Source of the DNA: Dyadobacter sp. 676
GTDB taxonomy: Bacteria; Bacteroidota; Bacteroidia; Cytophagales; Spirosomataceae
Direction: 5' to 3'
DNA length: 64,000 bases
Assembly (NCBI RefSeq): GCF_040448675.1
Contig: NZ_CP159289.1
Location: forward strand, 5,439,001 to 5,503,000
The notes beneath the pieces are model-generated. The model worked only from the letters and a program-made list of their open reading frames with translations. It was not told where the DNA came from and did not search any database. Shown in pieces: positions 18,565-28,389 of the stretch. Position numbers and translations under genes: made by a program. How positions within the stretch are numbered: the first letter of the stretch is position 1; every line of letters begins with the position of its first letter.

Positions 18565-19309
18565 TTATTTAAGCATATACTGAATCGAGCCCCCGTCAAC
18601 GGCGATATCGGCACCATTAATGTAGGCAGCGCTATCAGACGCCAGAAACAATACGGTATTGGCAACTTCGTGTGCATTTCCCAGGCGTTGGAGGGCACTT
18701 CTCGACGCCAGATAATCCTGAATTTCCTCGGACGCAACAGTGAGCAGTCCGGGAGTCTGAATCGGGCCCGGGCTGACGACATTGATCCGGATTTTCCGTT
18801 CCGCCAGCTCATTGACGGCAATATCGGCTATTTTGTTCAATGCAGCCTTGGTCGCAGAGTACACGCTGCTTGCGACACCAGCGGCAGCCGCTACACGGGA
18901 TGAAGTGAAGATTACGGAAGCGCCGTCAGCCAAATGCGGTATCAGCTTTTGAAGAGTAAAAAAAGTGACCCTTCACATTGGTATTGAACTGCGCGTCGAA
19001 ATCAGCTTCGGTGACATGCTGAATCGGCGCGTAAATGCCGATGGCCGCATTAAGGTAAAGTACATCGACTTTCTTGCCACTTTCCGCTACCCATTTTTCC
19101 AGGACCGCGATCCCGGTCATATTCGAGGTGTCAGCGGCAAGTGTTTGCAGATTCGCACTGTCGATCTCTTTGGCTGCTTTCTGTAAAGTTTCAGGATTTC
19201 TTCCGGTGATCAGCACATTGGCGCCCTGTTGAATAAATGCTTGGGCAGTAGCAAGTCCAATGCCCTGGCTGCCGCCCGCTATGACTACATTCTTGTTGCT
19301 GAAATTCAT
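18565..19309 (-). CDS. SDR-family oxidoreductase (frameshifted)
   Basis: Short-chain dehydrogenase of about 247 aa in two frames. The first part has the NAD(P) motif AGGSQGIG, a D-T-S segment and LYLNAAIG; the second has SSRVAAAAGV, catalytic YSATKAAL, VVSPGPIQTPG and the C-terminal DGGSIQYML. They join if the T7 run (plus-strand A7, 18957-18963) is one base shorter, giving GHFFTLQKLIPHLADGASV. The substrate is unknown. It is divergent from an HxlR regulator with an inverted-repeat operator between them. Confidence 0.85.
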
Positions 19310-19333
19310 TGCTTTAAAATTTTAAATACACTA

Positions 19334-19409
19334 CAAAATTATATCCTGAACATTTACTTTTGTAACTTGGTTACCAGAAGTAACAGTATATTCCAGGTAA
19401 CCAGGTAAC
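19334..19409. promoter_or_regulatory. Divergent promoters and HxlR-type operator
   Basis: GTAACTTGGTTACC (19362-19375) and GGTAACCAGGTAAC (19396-19409) are near-perfect inverted copies 34 bases apart. TACTTTTG (19355-19362) fits a -7 box for the HxlR gene, and the reverse complement TAATTTTG (19334-19341) fits one for the SDR gene. The second operator half abuts the HxlR ATG at 19412. This arrangement suits co-regulation by the encoded HxlR protein (inference). Confidence 0.65.
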
Positions 19410-19411
19410 TT

Positions 19412-19810
19412 ATGGAGGAGCAAATTTGTCACAAAGCAGATATCAGGGCGATCCACGACGCTATGGATATTTTAAGTGGAAAGTGGAAGATTTCCATTCT
19501 TTCTTCAATGTGTTATTACAGCGAGAGACGGTTTTCAGAAATCCTGAATGACCTTGAAGGCATTTCCAACAAACAGTTGAGTAAGGAGCTCAAAGAGCTT
19601 GAAATGAATAAGCTGGTTAAAAGGACGGTCCTCGACACACAGCCTGTGACGGTTCAGTATAATCTGACTGAATATGGCTGGACACTGCAAGATCTCATTC
19701 ATGATCTTGCCGCATGGGGAACGAAACATCGCCAGGTGATTATGGGCGACCGAAGTGCACTTGATGAGGTATCAAATAGAGGCTCACTCCTTCAAATGCC
19801 ACCCAATTGA
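19412..19810 (+). CDS. HxlR-family winged-helix regulator
   Basis: 132 aa. MDILSGKWKISILSSMCYYSERRFSEILNDLEGISNKQLSKELKELE is the HxlR domain core, followed by the wing (VQYNLTEYGWTLQDLIHDLAAWGTKHR). Cys residues near positions 5 and 35 could act in redox sensing, as in related HypR/QorR proteins, but this is speculation. It is divergent from the SDR gene, which it probably controls. The copy-2 mobile repeat begins 15 bases after the stop. Confidence 0.9.
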   Translation: MEEQICHKADIRAIHDAMDILSGKWKISILSSMCYYSERRFSEILNDLEGISNKQLSKELKELEMNKLVKRTVLDTQPVTVQYNLTEYGWTLQDLIHDLAAWGTKHRQVIMGDRSALDEVSNRGSLLQMPPN

Positions 19811-19824
19811 TCTGGCAATGATTA

Positions 19825-19993
19825 GATTGAAAATACGGTGCCACAGACCACCCCATTCCGTGGCAGACTGACCATCGGTCCAATCTTGATTCATAAATAG
19901 CTGATAAAAAGAGGGGATAGGATGGTCAGTCTGGGCCGAAATGGCGTGGTCAAGCTAAATTGAAATTAGGTGGTCACTTTCGCCGTTAACCAG
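19825..19993 (-). repeat. Palindrome-ended mobile repeat, copy 2
   Basis: Begins GATTGAAAATACGGTGCC and ends near CTTTCGCCGTTAACCAG. Internal TGACCA/TGGTCA repeats and the core region align with the other copies, though it is more diverged than copies 1 and 4. It lies between the HxlR gene and the beta-lactamase-fold gene. The remaining bases to 20157 hold no gene. Confidence 0.7.
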
Positions 19994-20157
19994 TCCTGAA
20001 TTAAAGTCACGTAAGTGTGTTCGCTTATGGGTTAAAGGAGTTCTTGAGATAGTTTTTTATCGGAGCTGTCGGGTCAGCGCAGCAAAAGGAAAAAATCATC
20101 CTAATTGTAACCTTTTTATTCTTCGGCAGTTTCCACGTTAAATCACAAAATCGTGCC

Positions 20158-21597
20158 ATGAAAAACCGCCGGACATTGCTTGTAGCGTTGTTATTATTCA
20201 TTTTGAGCGCGAGGGCCAACCTTTTCGCCAATAAACATTTCGAGGGTGATTCTTCCCAGATTAGCACGAAACTTGATGCGTTTATGACGGAACTGTATGA
20301 ACGCGGACAGTTCACTGGCGCTATTCTCGTGAGCAGACGCGGGAATGTTATCTATCAAAAGGCTTTCGGTATGGCCGACCGCAAGCGGAAAATTCCCTTT
20401 ACACCGGACACCCAGGAATATATCGGCTCGGTCTCAAAGCAAATGACTGCAATGGGTATCATGATCCTTAAAGAGCGAGGTAAATTAAGCTACGGGCAGT
20501 CGGTCAGAGATTATTTTCCGGAGTTGCCTGAATGCATGCAACCTGTCAGGATTCTCGATTTGCTCCGCCACACCGGTGGCTTGGAGGATTTCTATGATTT
20601 TCCGGATATGACCGAGCAAGATGTTTTTAAGATCTTAATGAAGCAGAAGACACTAAAATTCGAGCCGGGCACCCGATTCCAGTACAGCAATGGCGGTTAT
20701 ACCCTCTTAGGGATGATTATCTCGAAAATTGCCGGGCAATCGCTTAATGCTTTTCTGACAGAGAATATCTTTGGTCCCTTGAAGATGGATCACACATCGG
20801 TGAACCAGATAACGGCCAGAAATAACGAGCGGGCGATCGGGTATGACCTTTTTGGCAGCGAGAATAACTACGATAGTTTCATTGGCGGCAGTGCCTCCGT
20901 CATCTCGACGGTACGCGATCTATTCAAATGGGATGAGTCTTTTGCTAAATCCCCGCTGGTGAACGCCCAAACGCTGGCCGAGGCATTCGAACCGTCGATA
21001 GTCCAAAAGGATGATACCTATGGAGAGCGAAGCTACGGTTTCGGCTGGTGGATCGGACGGTATAACGGACAAATGAACCTGTTTCATAACGGATCATTCG
21101 GGGGCTACAAAGCCTACAACGAAATACTGACCGGTGACCGGATCAATATTATCCATCTTAGTAATCTCAGGCATTCATCAATGATGGGCATCAGAGCGGC
21201 AATTGTCGATATTCTCAATGGGAGACCCTACAAACCGGTTCCCAGATCGATTGGCGCCTGGATATACCGGGAAAAGCAAACAGCGGGTGCGGATTCGATG
21301 ATACATCTTTACCGGCAAATCAAAGGCTCGGCCGCCAAAGACGGCTTTGACTTTGGGGAAGGTGAGCTTAATACACTTGGATACCACCTGATGAGGTCCG
21401 ATCGCGTCGATGATGCCATTAAGATCTTTACACTAAATACCGAAGTCTACCCGGAGTCAGCTAACGTATACGACAGCCTGGGAGAAGCTTATCTAAAATC
21501 CGGAAATAAAGAGCTCGGCTTGAAAAATTATCAGAAAGCGCTGGCTATTCACCCAGATGATAAGGGTTTACAACAACGGATAGCGAATATCCGGTGA
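20158..21597 (+). CDS. Serine hydrolase, class C beta-lactamase fold, with C-terminal TPR
   Basis: 479 aa with a signal peptide (residues 1-25). The beta-lactamase domain (PF00144) has SVSK with Ser91/Lys94, YSN near residue 174 and HNGSFGG near 310 replacing KTG. The last ~70 residues (ESANVYDSLGEAYLKSGNKELGLKNYQKALAIHPDD) form one to two TPR units. Members act as D-aminopeptidases, esterases or peptidoglycan-related hydrolases; antibiotic resistance should not be assumed. The exported enzyme probably works in the periplasm. Intact. Confidence 0.9.
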   Translation: MKNRRTLLVALLLFILSARANLFANKHFEGDSSQISTKLDAFMTELYERGQFTGAILVSRRGNVIYQKAFGMADRKRKIPFTPDTQEYIGSVSKQMTAMGIMILKERGKLSYGQSVRDYFPELPECMQPVRILDLLRHTGGLEDFYDFPDMTEQDVFKILMKQKTLKFEPGTRFQYSNGGYTLLGMIISKIAGQSLNAFLTENIFGPLKMDHTSVNQITARNNERAIGYDLFGSENNYDSFIGGSASVISTVRDLFKWDESFAKSPLVNAQTLAEAFEPSIVQKDDTYGERSYGFGWWIGRYNGQMNLFHNGSFGGYKAYNEILTGDRINIIHLSNLRHSSMMGIRAAIVDILNGRPYKPVPRSIGAWIYREKQTAGADSMIHLYRQIKGSAAKDGFDFGEGELNTLGYHLMRSDRVDDAIKIFTLNTEVYPESANVYDSLGEAYLKSGNKELGLKNYQKALAIHPDDKGLQQRIANIR

Positions 21598-21759
21598 TTT
21601 AACATTTGCATTATTGATCATGTGACAGATAGTCGAACCACTGGTGCTCGAATGTATCTACAGCAATTATGGTAGATTTCTGACGACAGGAGTCCACCGC
21701 CGATGGGGAAAGCGAGGCGGATCTTTGCTACGGTCGATTCTGGTCGAGTACACACATCA

Positions 21760-22390
21760 TATGTGCATTGTAAAACGGAATATCAGCTACTATAATCTGG
21801 ACGTGATCATTTCCGTAGGTTATAGAGTGAAGTCACGCCAGGGAACAAAATTCCGGATTTGGGCAACCCAACGTTTAAAAGACTACTTGATTCAAGGCTA
21901 TGCGATGAACGAGCGCCGATTGGCTGAAAAGGAACAGCAGGTACAGATCCTGAAAGATGGTATACGTATTCTGGCACGTTCAATTGAGGACAAAGTGGAT
22001 TCAGAGGATTTGGACTGGCTTGCTACGTTTGTGAAAGGCTTAACATTACTAGATGACTACGACCATGAGCAGCTGGACAGGAAAGGCCGGACCGTGCGCC
22101 CGTCGCGTATCCAGGTTTAACCGAGTATCATGTCGTCGTCGAAGCTATGAAAGCTGACTTTGGTTCGGCTGTCTTTGGAAAGGAAAAGGACGGAAGCTTC
22201 CAGAGTGCTATCGCGCAAATTAGCAAGGGCTTTGGCGATGAGGATTTTATCCATCTGTGGAAGAAAAGGCAGCGACTTTACTCTATCTTATCATCAAGAA
22301 TCATAGTTTTGTAGACGGCAACAAGCGTATCGCCGCGGCATGTTTCCTGCTATTTTTAGAAAGAAATAATTTGTTAATATCTGACAGTGG
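21760..22390 (+). pseudogene. RhuM-Fic fusion protein remnant
   Basis: The RhuM part starts abruptly at VKRNISYYNLDVIISVGYRVKSRQGTKFRIWATQRLKDYL; the first ~90 residues of RhuM proteins are missing. After two frame changes (near 22105, and a T4 run at 22245-22248 that should be T5) it continues LTEYHVVVEAMKADFGSAVFG...PSVEEKAATLLYLIIKN and the Fic motif HSFVDGNKRIAA. The C-terminus is cut after LERNNLL. RhuM-Fic proteins are putative virulence or toxin-like AMPylases. Both ends are lost, so this is a dead gene. Confidence 0.75.
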
Positions 22391-22715
22391 TGCAAGCAGT
22401 ATCTCCGTAAATGGGGACATCGCTATTTTATCTGCGAATTTTCCACCTACCCATTCCTGGAACATCGTTTGGCGGGAAGAGACCTTCTCCGTAATGCTCA
22501 ATCAAGGCAATAACGTGGTCAGGATACAGGGACTACCGGGCGCCAGCATTCGTCAGGATAAGATCTGCGTGACCGGTCCGGGAAGCGGGCAGCCAGCATG
22601 TGCATTCGAAATAGACCCCGCATCCAATGCCCCAATATACGACCGGAGCAAGCCCATGTCTTTCACCGCCAATTGCACCGGGGATTGCGCAGGTGTGACC
22701 TACACCTGGAAAACA
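22391..22715 (+). pseudogene. Carbohydrate-binding-module-like protein fragment
   Basis: In frame with the end of the Fic fragment the sequence becomes SSISVNGDIAILSANF...VMLNQGNNVVRIQGLPG...ICVTGPG. The NxVRIQGL pattern is typical of the last strands of CBM6/malectin-like domains of secreted Bacteroidota enzymes. A short Cys-containing segment (FTANCTGDCAGVTYTWKT) follows before sequence passes into the opposite-strand Fic gene near 22715. It is an internal fragment of a larger secreted protein, without start or stop of its own. Confidence 0.5.
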
Positions 22716-23710
22716 CTCCTTTGTTCTGATGCAAAAAAATAATAAGTTGATTCAGGTCCCTGTCGGGCATATCGATCCTGTTTTGAATCGTTGCTTTTAA
22801 CTCATCATATTTCTGAAGGAAGCTGAGCTCATCAGACATATCCGAAGAAATTGCTTCGCCAATTACCTTTGACAAATAGATACATTGATAAGTTAGATTC
22901 GGATACCGAAAGTATGCTTCTACCTCGGATGTATTGGTGATACTGACTTGTCCGTCTTGGGAGGACTGGTAGCGCACACGTCTCATTAAAGGTCCCGAAA
23001 AAGCCTCGAGCGCAGCATCGTAGTCCTGTATCCGATGGATCATACGGGCAGATACCAGTATGATCAATCCTTTCTGGACAACACCGTCCCTTGCCAGTAT
23101 ATCATGAATCAGAAAGCGGTGGAGCCTGCCGTTTCCATCTTCGAAGGGATGAATAAATACAAACCCAAAAGCGATCATCGCTGCCCTGAGAATCGCATGG
23201 TTCCCTTCCGATTTTCCTTTCGGTTTCCCTCAAACCTGACATCATCGACGTTACCATATCAGGTGGCGGGCAGATATAATGGTAGATCTCGCCGTACTGT
23301 AACGTCGTCTGCCCTATGTAGTTCTGAAAGTCCCTGTACTTTTGGACTGCAAAGCGCTCATCTACTATCGCATTTTGCAAAACTGTCAAATACTCTTCAC
23401 TCAGGGTTTGATCTGCCGGGACTGTTCCTGCCTTGCTTAGCAGGGCGATAAAGCGGTCCATTCTGTCGGATGGCGGACTTTCCCGCTCTATTTAGTAGGA
23501 AGATTTTGTCTCCTTTCGGTATAGGTATTGCGCTGCACGGTGAAATATCTGCGCAGAATACTCTGTTTTCAGCCGTTCGATCTCGGCTGTCAGGTCCAGA
23601 TTCAGCGATTGTTGCAACGCTGCTGCTTTCCTGATTATCGGGCAAAAATCCCGGTCGCCCAACAAATTGTCATTGATCCGCCATACATGCTGTAAAAACA
23701 ATAAATTCAT
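22716..23710 (-). pseudogene. Fic family protein, broken by nonsense, frameshift and 3' truncation
   Basis: Begins MNLLFLQHVWRINDNLLGDRD and carries the Fic catalytic motif HPFEDGNGRLHRFL, so it resembles Fic/DUF4172-type AMP transferases of about 370 aa. The frame meets a TAA at 23489-23491, in SSY-stop-IERE, where the family usually has SSxIEGE; reading continues in the same frame afterwards. A one-base excess in an A4 run near 23211 precedes AILRAAMIAFGFVFIHPFEDG. The 3' end is lost after FLHQNKGVF at the junction with the carbohydrate-binding fragment. Confidence 0.8.
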
Positions 23711-23963
23711 GTTTCAACTTTTTGCGGTAAAATGATTTGACGGGTAGGTAATTATATTAAAACAAATAGCTTTCTACTGTAAAATAGCTATCCAACCCAT
23801 AAGTCAGGGCATCTAAAAAGAGCCCCGCTTACGAGCCCCTCCCAGGTGTTCAGACGGTTGAAAGTGGAGTTCCCGGTGTTTCTTGATGTAAATTAACAAA
23901 TTCCTTCGGGACCGTCCGCGGCTGAAGTTAAATCATTCAGTACACTGTGCGGCGTCGCGTATG

Positions 23964-24384
23964 CTACGGAATACCCACGTCGTTCGTTATATCCTCCTTT
24001 GTCGGCAGGTCGCCCTCATAAGCGTAGGAGGTCGTGTTTGCCAATGTGACGGCGTTTACAGGGCTTGCGTACACTTTTTCGGTTACCTTCCGGCCATTGA
24101 TGTAAGTGTAGGTTTTGTAGGTCGAAAGCAGTTCGGGATCATAGTAATAGGACTGGCGCGTCAGATTTCCTGCTTCATCGTAAGTGAATTCCACATATCC
24201 GCCGGGCTCCGGCGAATCCGATTTAGTGAAATTGAGAATTTTCGTCAACCGGCAGTGGCCCACGTTGTAAACGCTCGTATCGCCTTCATTCGGCCCCGGC
24301 GGCCCCTGGAAAGTTTCGATTCTCTTGTCTTTACAGCCTGCCAGGAAATACACAGTGAGGACCAGGGTAAAAAAGCTTTTTCAT
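23964..24384 (-). CDS. Lipoprotein with YD-repeat-like segment (frameshifted signal peptide)
   Basis: With one base removed from the A6 run at 24369-24374, the start reads MKKLFTLVLTVYFLAGCKDKR, a lipoprotein signal with lipobox LAGC. The mature part (about 118 aa) includes EFTYDEAGNLTRQSYYYDPE and KTYTYINGRKVTEKVY, which resemble single YD/RHS-like beta-hairpin units. It is probably outer-membrane or periplasmic; function unknown. No partner gene is adjacent: the neighbouring plus-strand protease is divergent. The 253 bases between it and the Fic remnant hold no gene. Confidence 0.65.
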
Positions 24385-24535
24385 GGCGAACGATCTGAGT
24401 ACTACCCTCATCAGACAAGAAAATCCTTGAAATAATTGCAAGGTTACTTTTGTTTAATCGCAACGCCGGTGGCCTTAAATTGTGTCTATCTGGATGATTC
24501 CGGCCTACCGGATATTTCCTGAACAATCCACCTGC

Positions 24536-27500
24536 ATGATTATGAATTTGAAATTTACATCCTACGGTCTCCGGCTTCTTGTAACGCTTTCTTTTTTGCT
24601 GCCAAATGGCCTTTGGGCAGGGAAAACCGGTTTTGTGCGGCACCCGGGATGCCGACGCACCGCCGCAAATAAGGCGGATGATGAGCCAGCTGCCGGCCAT
24701 CATGGCCAGGCAAAACACGCGCACTGCCGCAGGAGAAATGAGAATATGCCGCGTTGCGGTAGAGATTGATTCGGATACATATGTGAAATACGAGCGCGAC
24801 ACAGCGGCGATTATCCAGGCGGTGATCCGTAATGTCGAAAAATGTTCAAAATTTTATGAGCGGGAGGCAAGCTTCCGGATGATGGTCACAAGCATCCGGA
24901 TTTTCAAAGACACCGAGCCGAATCCTTACGCCAATGCACACGATGTGCATGCCATGGTGACGATCCTGGCCAACAGGCAGGTGTCGGACCAGAATTTTGA
25001 CAAACGCATTTACCTTTATACGAAGCCGGTCGGTGGCGGTGCTTCGGGTGTGGCGTTCATCGGCGGCGTTTACAATGTGTCGCCGCTCGAAAATGTCGCA
25101 ACACTTATGCACGAGTTTGCCCATAATTTCGGATCGTACCATACCAACAACTGCGGCTGGCCTGGCGGCCCGCTCGATTACTGCGGCGGAGTAGAAGGTG
25201 ACTGCTACACCAAATCTTCGGAAGTAAACACAAAAGGGTCGCTCATGAGCCGGTGCGGCAACAATGGAGCCGGAGAAGCGCTTCATCCGATGGTGCAGGC
25301 GGTGATAAAACAGCACGCCGAGGTCACTTTTGCCAAAATGGAATCCGCGCCGCAGGCGCCTTCACTACCGGGTGACATTACTGCTGTGAAAGGGGATTTT
25401 TACACGTGGCCGGCGTCGACGCTGGCCAGCACTTATGAATTCAGCTATTCGACGGATGCTAATTTCAATGGCGAAACCGTCGAAACCACCACCGTAAATG
25501 GCATTAACTTATTGAAACAAACATTAGGCGCCGACTATTTCGTGCGGGTCAGGGCACGCAATGCATTCGGCACGTCCGATTGGTCCAATACGGTTAAAAT
25601 CCGCATCGACCCTGACCAGCCCGACTTGCCGGTGCTTCTGGGGCCTGCCAAACACGCATTTCTTCCGGCGCAGCTTCCGGTGACATTGTCGTTCTCGAAT
25701 GTTCCGGGTGCAGCCTCGTACCAGGTGCAGGTGTCGCCGCTCTACGATTTCGACTTTGCTTATCCGGCCAGCGAAATCATTTACGGAAATCAATATAACT
25801 ATGTGCCGTATTTCGGCGGGTTCAAATGGCGGGTAAGGGCAATTGTGAATGGAAAAACAGGCAAATGGTCGGAAATCGGATATTTTTCGGCGAATGCGCG
25901 CCTGAACATGGTAGGGCTGTACCTACCTATCCCGGATAACCTGCTCGATGTGCCCCGCACGATCCCGATCGCCTACACGCCATCAACTTACTATTCAAAC
26001 ACGCGCATAACGGTCGCCGACAATCCGGAATTCAATAATCCGCTCTTCCAGCGCAATTACGAGCCATTTTTGGAAATCGCGGACGTGCTGAAAGATCTGC
26101 CTGCCAACACGCAGCTCTACCTCCGTGTGCAGGAACGGCAAACAGACCTTATCAATTATCCCGACCGCGACTTGGTCGACTACACCATTCAGTTTGCCAC
26201 CGGCAGCGCCAACAGCCCTTATGCCCTGACGTTCCTCAGCGAAAAAGACCAGCCCGTTTTTGGAAAACCCAACCCCAAAATCGCCGTTTCCAAAGACCAT
26301 GTATGGCTGGGCGTGATCGATGCCGGTTTCATAAAACTCGACCAGAAAGCGCTTACATTCCAGACATTTAACCGCGCCAACACCGATGGACTTCTCGGTG
26401 TGGGAATGGACAATTCCGTCCGCACGGATAACGAGCGGAACATCTATACCATCAACCCCGCGGACGGTTACCGGTTCCGCAAAGTGAAGCTTGTCAACGA
26501 AAGTCCTTCTGGCGACGCGACCGTGACAACCATTCCATTTGTCGGTTACATCCAGGATTTCAGTCCGCAGCACCAGGTGTTCTGGACGCAGCGGGTTATT
26601 TACAAGGAAACGCCCGACGGTTTTATCGCGCTTCGCCAGGTGTCGGACAGTCAGTTGATCAAGGATATCCGGTTCCGGGACAATAAAGCCTGGATTCTGA
26701 TTCTCAACATGGACCGCGATTACAGTACCGAAATCCTCGTCATGGACCTCAATGACCACGATCTAATCTACACGATCGATTACCAGACCAGCCCTGCCAT
26801 CGAAAATGTGATCGACCAGATCGAGATCCAACCCGACGGAAAAGTATGGCTCCGGCAAACGGATTATTTCACCCAATTCAGCTCCCTGGCCTATTTCGAC
26901 GGCACCTCCTGGTCGCTTTTCGACTCGGGTAATGCACCATTCGGAACCCGCATTTCCAGCGTCAGCATTTCGCCCTCCGGTCAGCCTTACGTCCTGGCTG
27001 TGGGCCGTGAAACGCAGGTGTACAAATTCCATAATGGCCAATGGGAGAAAGCAGGCGATGCATTGCCATACCAGCGGTTTGACGGCGACTTGTGGGTAGA
27101 TACGTATGATAGTTTCTGGATTTCGAACCGCTTCGGGCTGGCACGGCTCGGGTCCGACGCCGCATTTCCTGTTACGCTGGTGCATTTCAGAGCCACTCCG
27201 GAAAACAATACCGTGGTACTCAACTGGAAAGTCGCCGACCAGGTAGACATGGCGCGTTATGAAATCGAGCACAGCAGCGACGCAAAGCGCTTTCACGTCA
27301 TCGGAGAAACGCCGGCGATTGACACGGCTTTGTACAATTTTGTTCACACCAGCCCGGCACCCGGCACCAATTATTACCGGCTCAAAATGATCGAGTCCAA
27401 CACGGATTTCGCCCTCAGCAAAATAGTGAAAGTAAATATGAATGATCTTGCGGAAATTGTCATTTATCCAAATCCGGCTGCCAGCCTGCTCCATGTGAAA

Positions 27501-27698
27501 CCGAGGCCGGAACTCATTGGTCGGTCCGGCCGGATCACGGTGTTCAGCATAGACGGAAGGAGAATTTATGCGAAAAAAATAGACCAATTCCGGGCGCAGG
27601 AGCCGGTCGATGTGTCTACTCTGGCTGCGGGCAACTACCTGATCAAGGTCGAAAATGGCACCTCTGCCAGCAGCAGGGTTATGCAGATCGCCAGATAG
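24536..27698 (+). CDS. Secreted metzincin-type zinc metalloprotease with T9SS sorting domain (frameshift in signal peptide)
   Basis: About 1053 aa. The signal peptide (LRLLVTLSFLLPNG) begins at ATG 24536 or 24542; the frame then shifts near 24610 into AFGQGKPVLCGTRD. The catalytic site HEFAHNFGSYH matches HExxHxxGxxH of metzincins near residue 190, and GSLMSRC supplies the Met-turn, as in reprolysin-like M12B enzymes. Two fibronectin-III-like regions follow (about 270-480), then a beta-propeller-like middle, then PVTLVHFRA...YYRLKMIE and the type A sorting domain (IVIYPNPAASLLHV...LAAGNYLIKVE). Exported by T9SS and probably cell-surface bound. Substrate unknown. Confidence 0.85.
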
Positions 27699-27712
27699 CG
27701 GAATGCATTCCT

Positions 27713-27860
27713 TCATGCGAATGGCCAACACGCAGCATTAGCGCGTAAGCCCAGCTCGGCGGCCATTCGCACCACCGTAGACGTGTTGGGCGCACCGAAT
27801 TTTCCTTTCAGGTTTTGCAGCGTCTTTGAAACAACGTTACTATCCAGGCACTTCGGTTCA
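27713..27860 (-). pseudogene. LuxR-type HTH remnant
   Basis: SNVVSKTLQNLKGKFGAPNTSTVVRMAAELGLR reads like the recognition helices of a NarL/LuxR DNA-binding domain (SKTLQNLKGKFGAPNT...V). No receiver or start codon is attached. It is a short relic downstream of the protease gene. Confidence 0.45.
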
Positions 27861-28389
27861 CCCCGACTCTCCCAGCTTCATCGCCTTGGCGATTACCGCT
27901 TTTTACTAGCTCTCCACTTTTTCCAAACGCCTACGAGCGACTCCAAATTACAGATTAAGGCATATCCGTTTTGCCCGAGGATAAACAATTTACTATAAAA
28001 ACACTCTGCCGCTTGCATTTCAACATAGAAACACGCAGCCAGTTTACTATGAGATTAATTTCTGAAATACACAATAAACCAAAGCGCGCCGCTCAGAAAT
28101 GCCGGGCTGCCTGTGAGTAACTTGTTTTTGGCTGATCTAGGAATCTCTCGTGTGGACCTGTTTTGACTATTGCTACCCAACGCTGGACTATAAGCGGCCA
28201 CAAATGCGCCAGTAAAAGACAACAGTAGACAATCACGATCAGGACCCCCATCGTTTCATCAGTTGGCATGGACGAGCGATTATGGTTTTGCTCAATACAT
28301 CAGAATAAGCATTTTGACCTAAGCTTTGTCACTTAACATACTGTTCTTATCAGAATAGCCAGCGGGGTAAACATTGACACTTACAGAAA
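27861..28389. other. Intergenic stretch, no gene seen
   Basis: About 530 bases between the LuxR relic and the stop of the beta-helix gene. I see no open frame with family features and no repeat shared with the rest of the window. Confidence 0.5.

Noticed and set aside
26763..27731. 322-codon open frame on the minus strand
   Set aside because: Antisense to the metalloprotease gene; no recognisable domain. The same applies to 25995-26759 (-).
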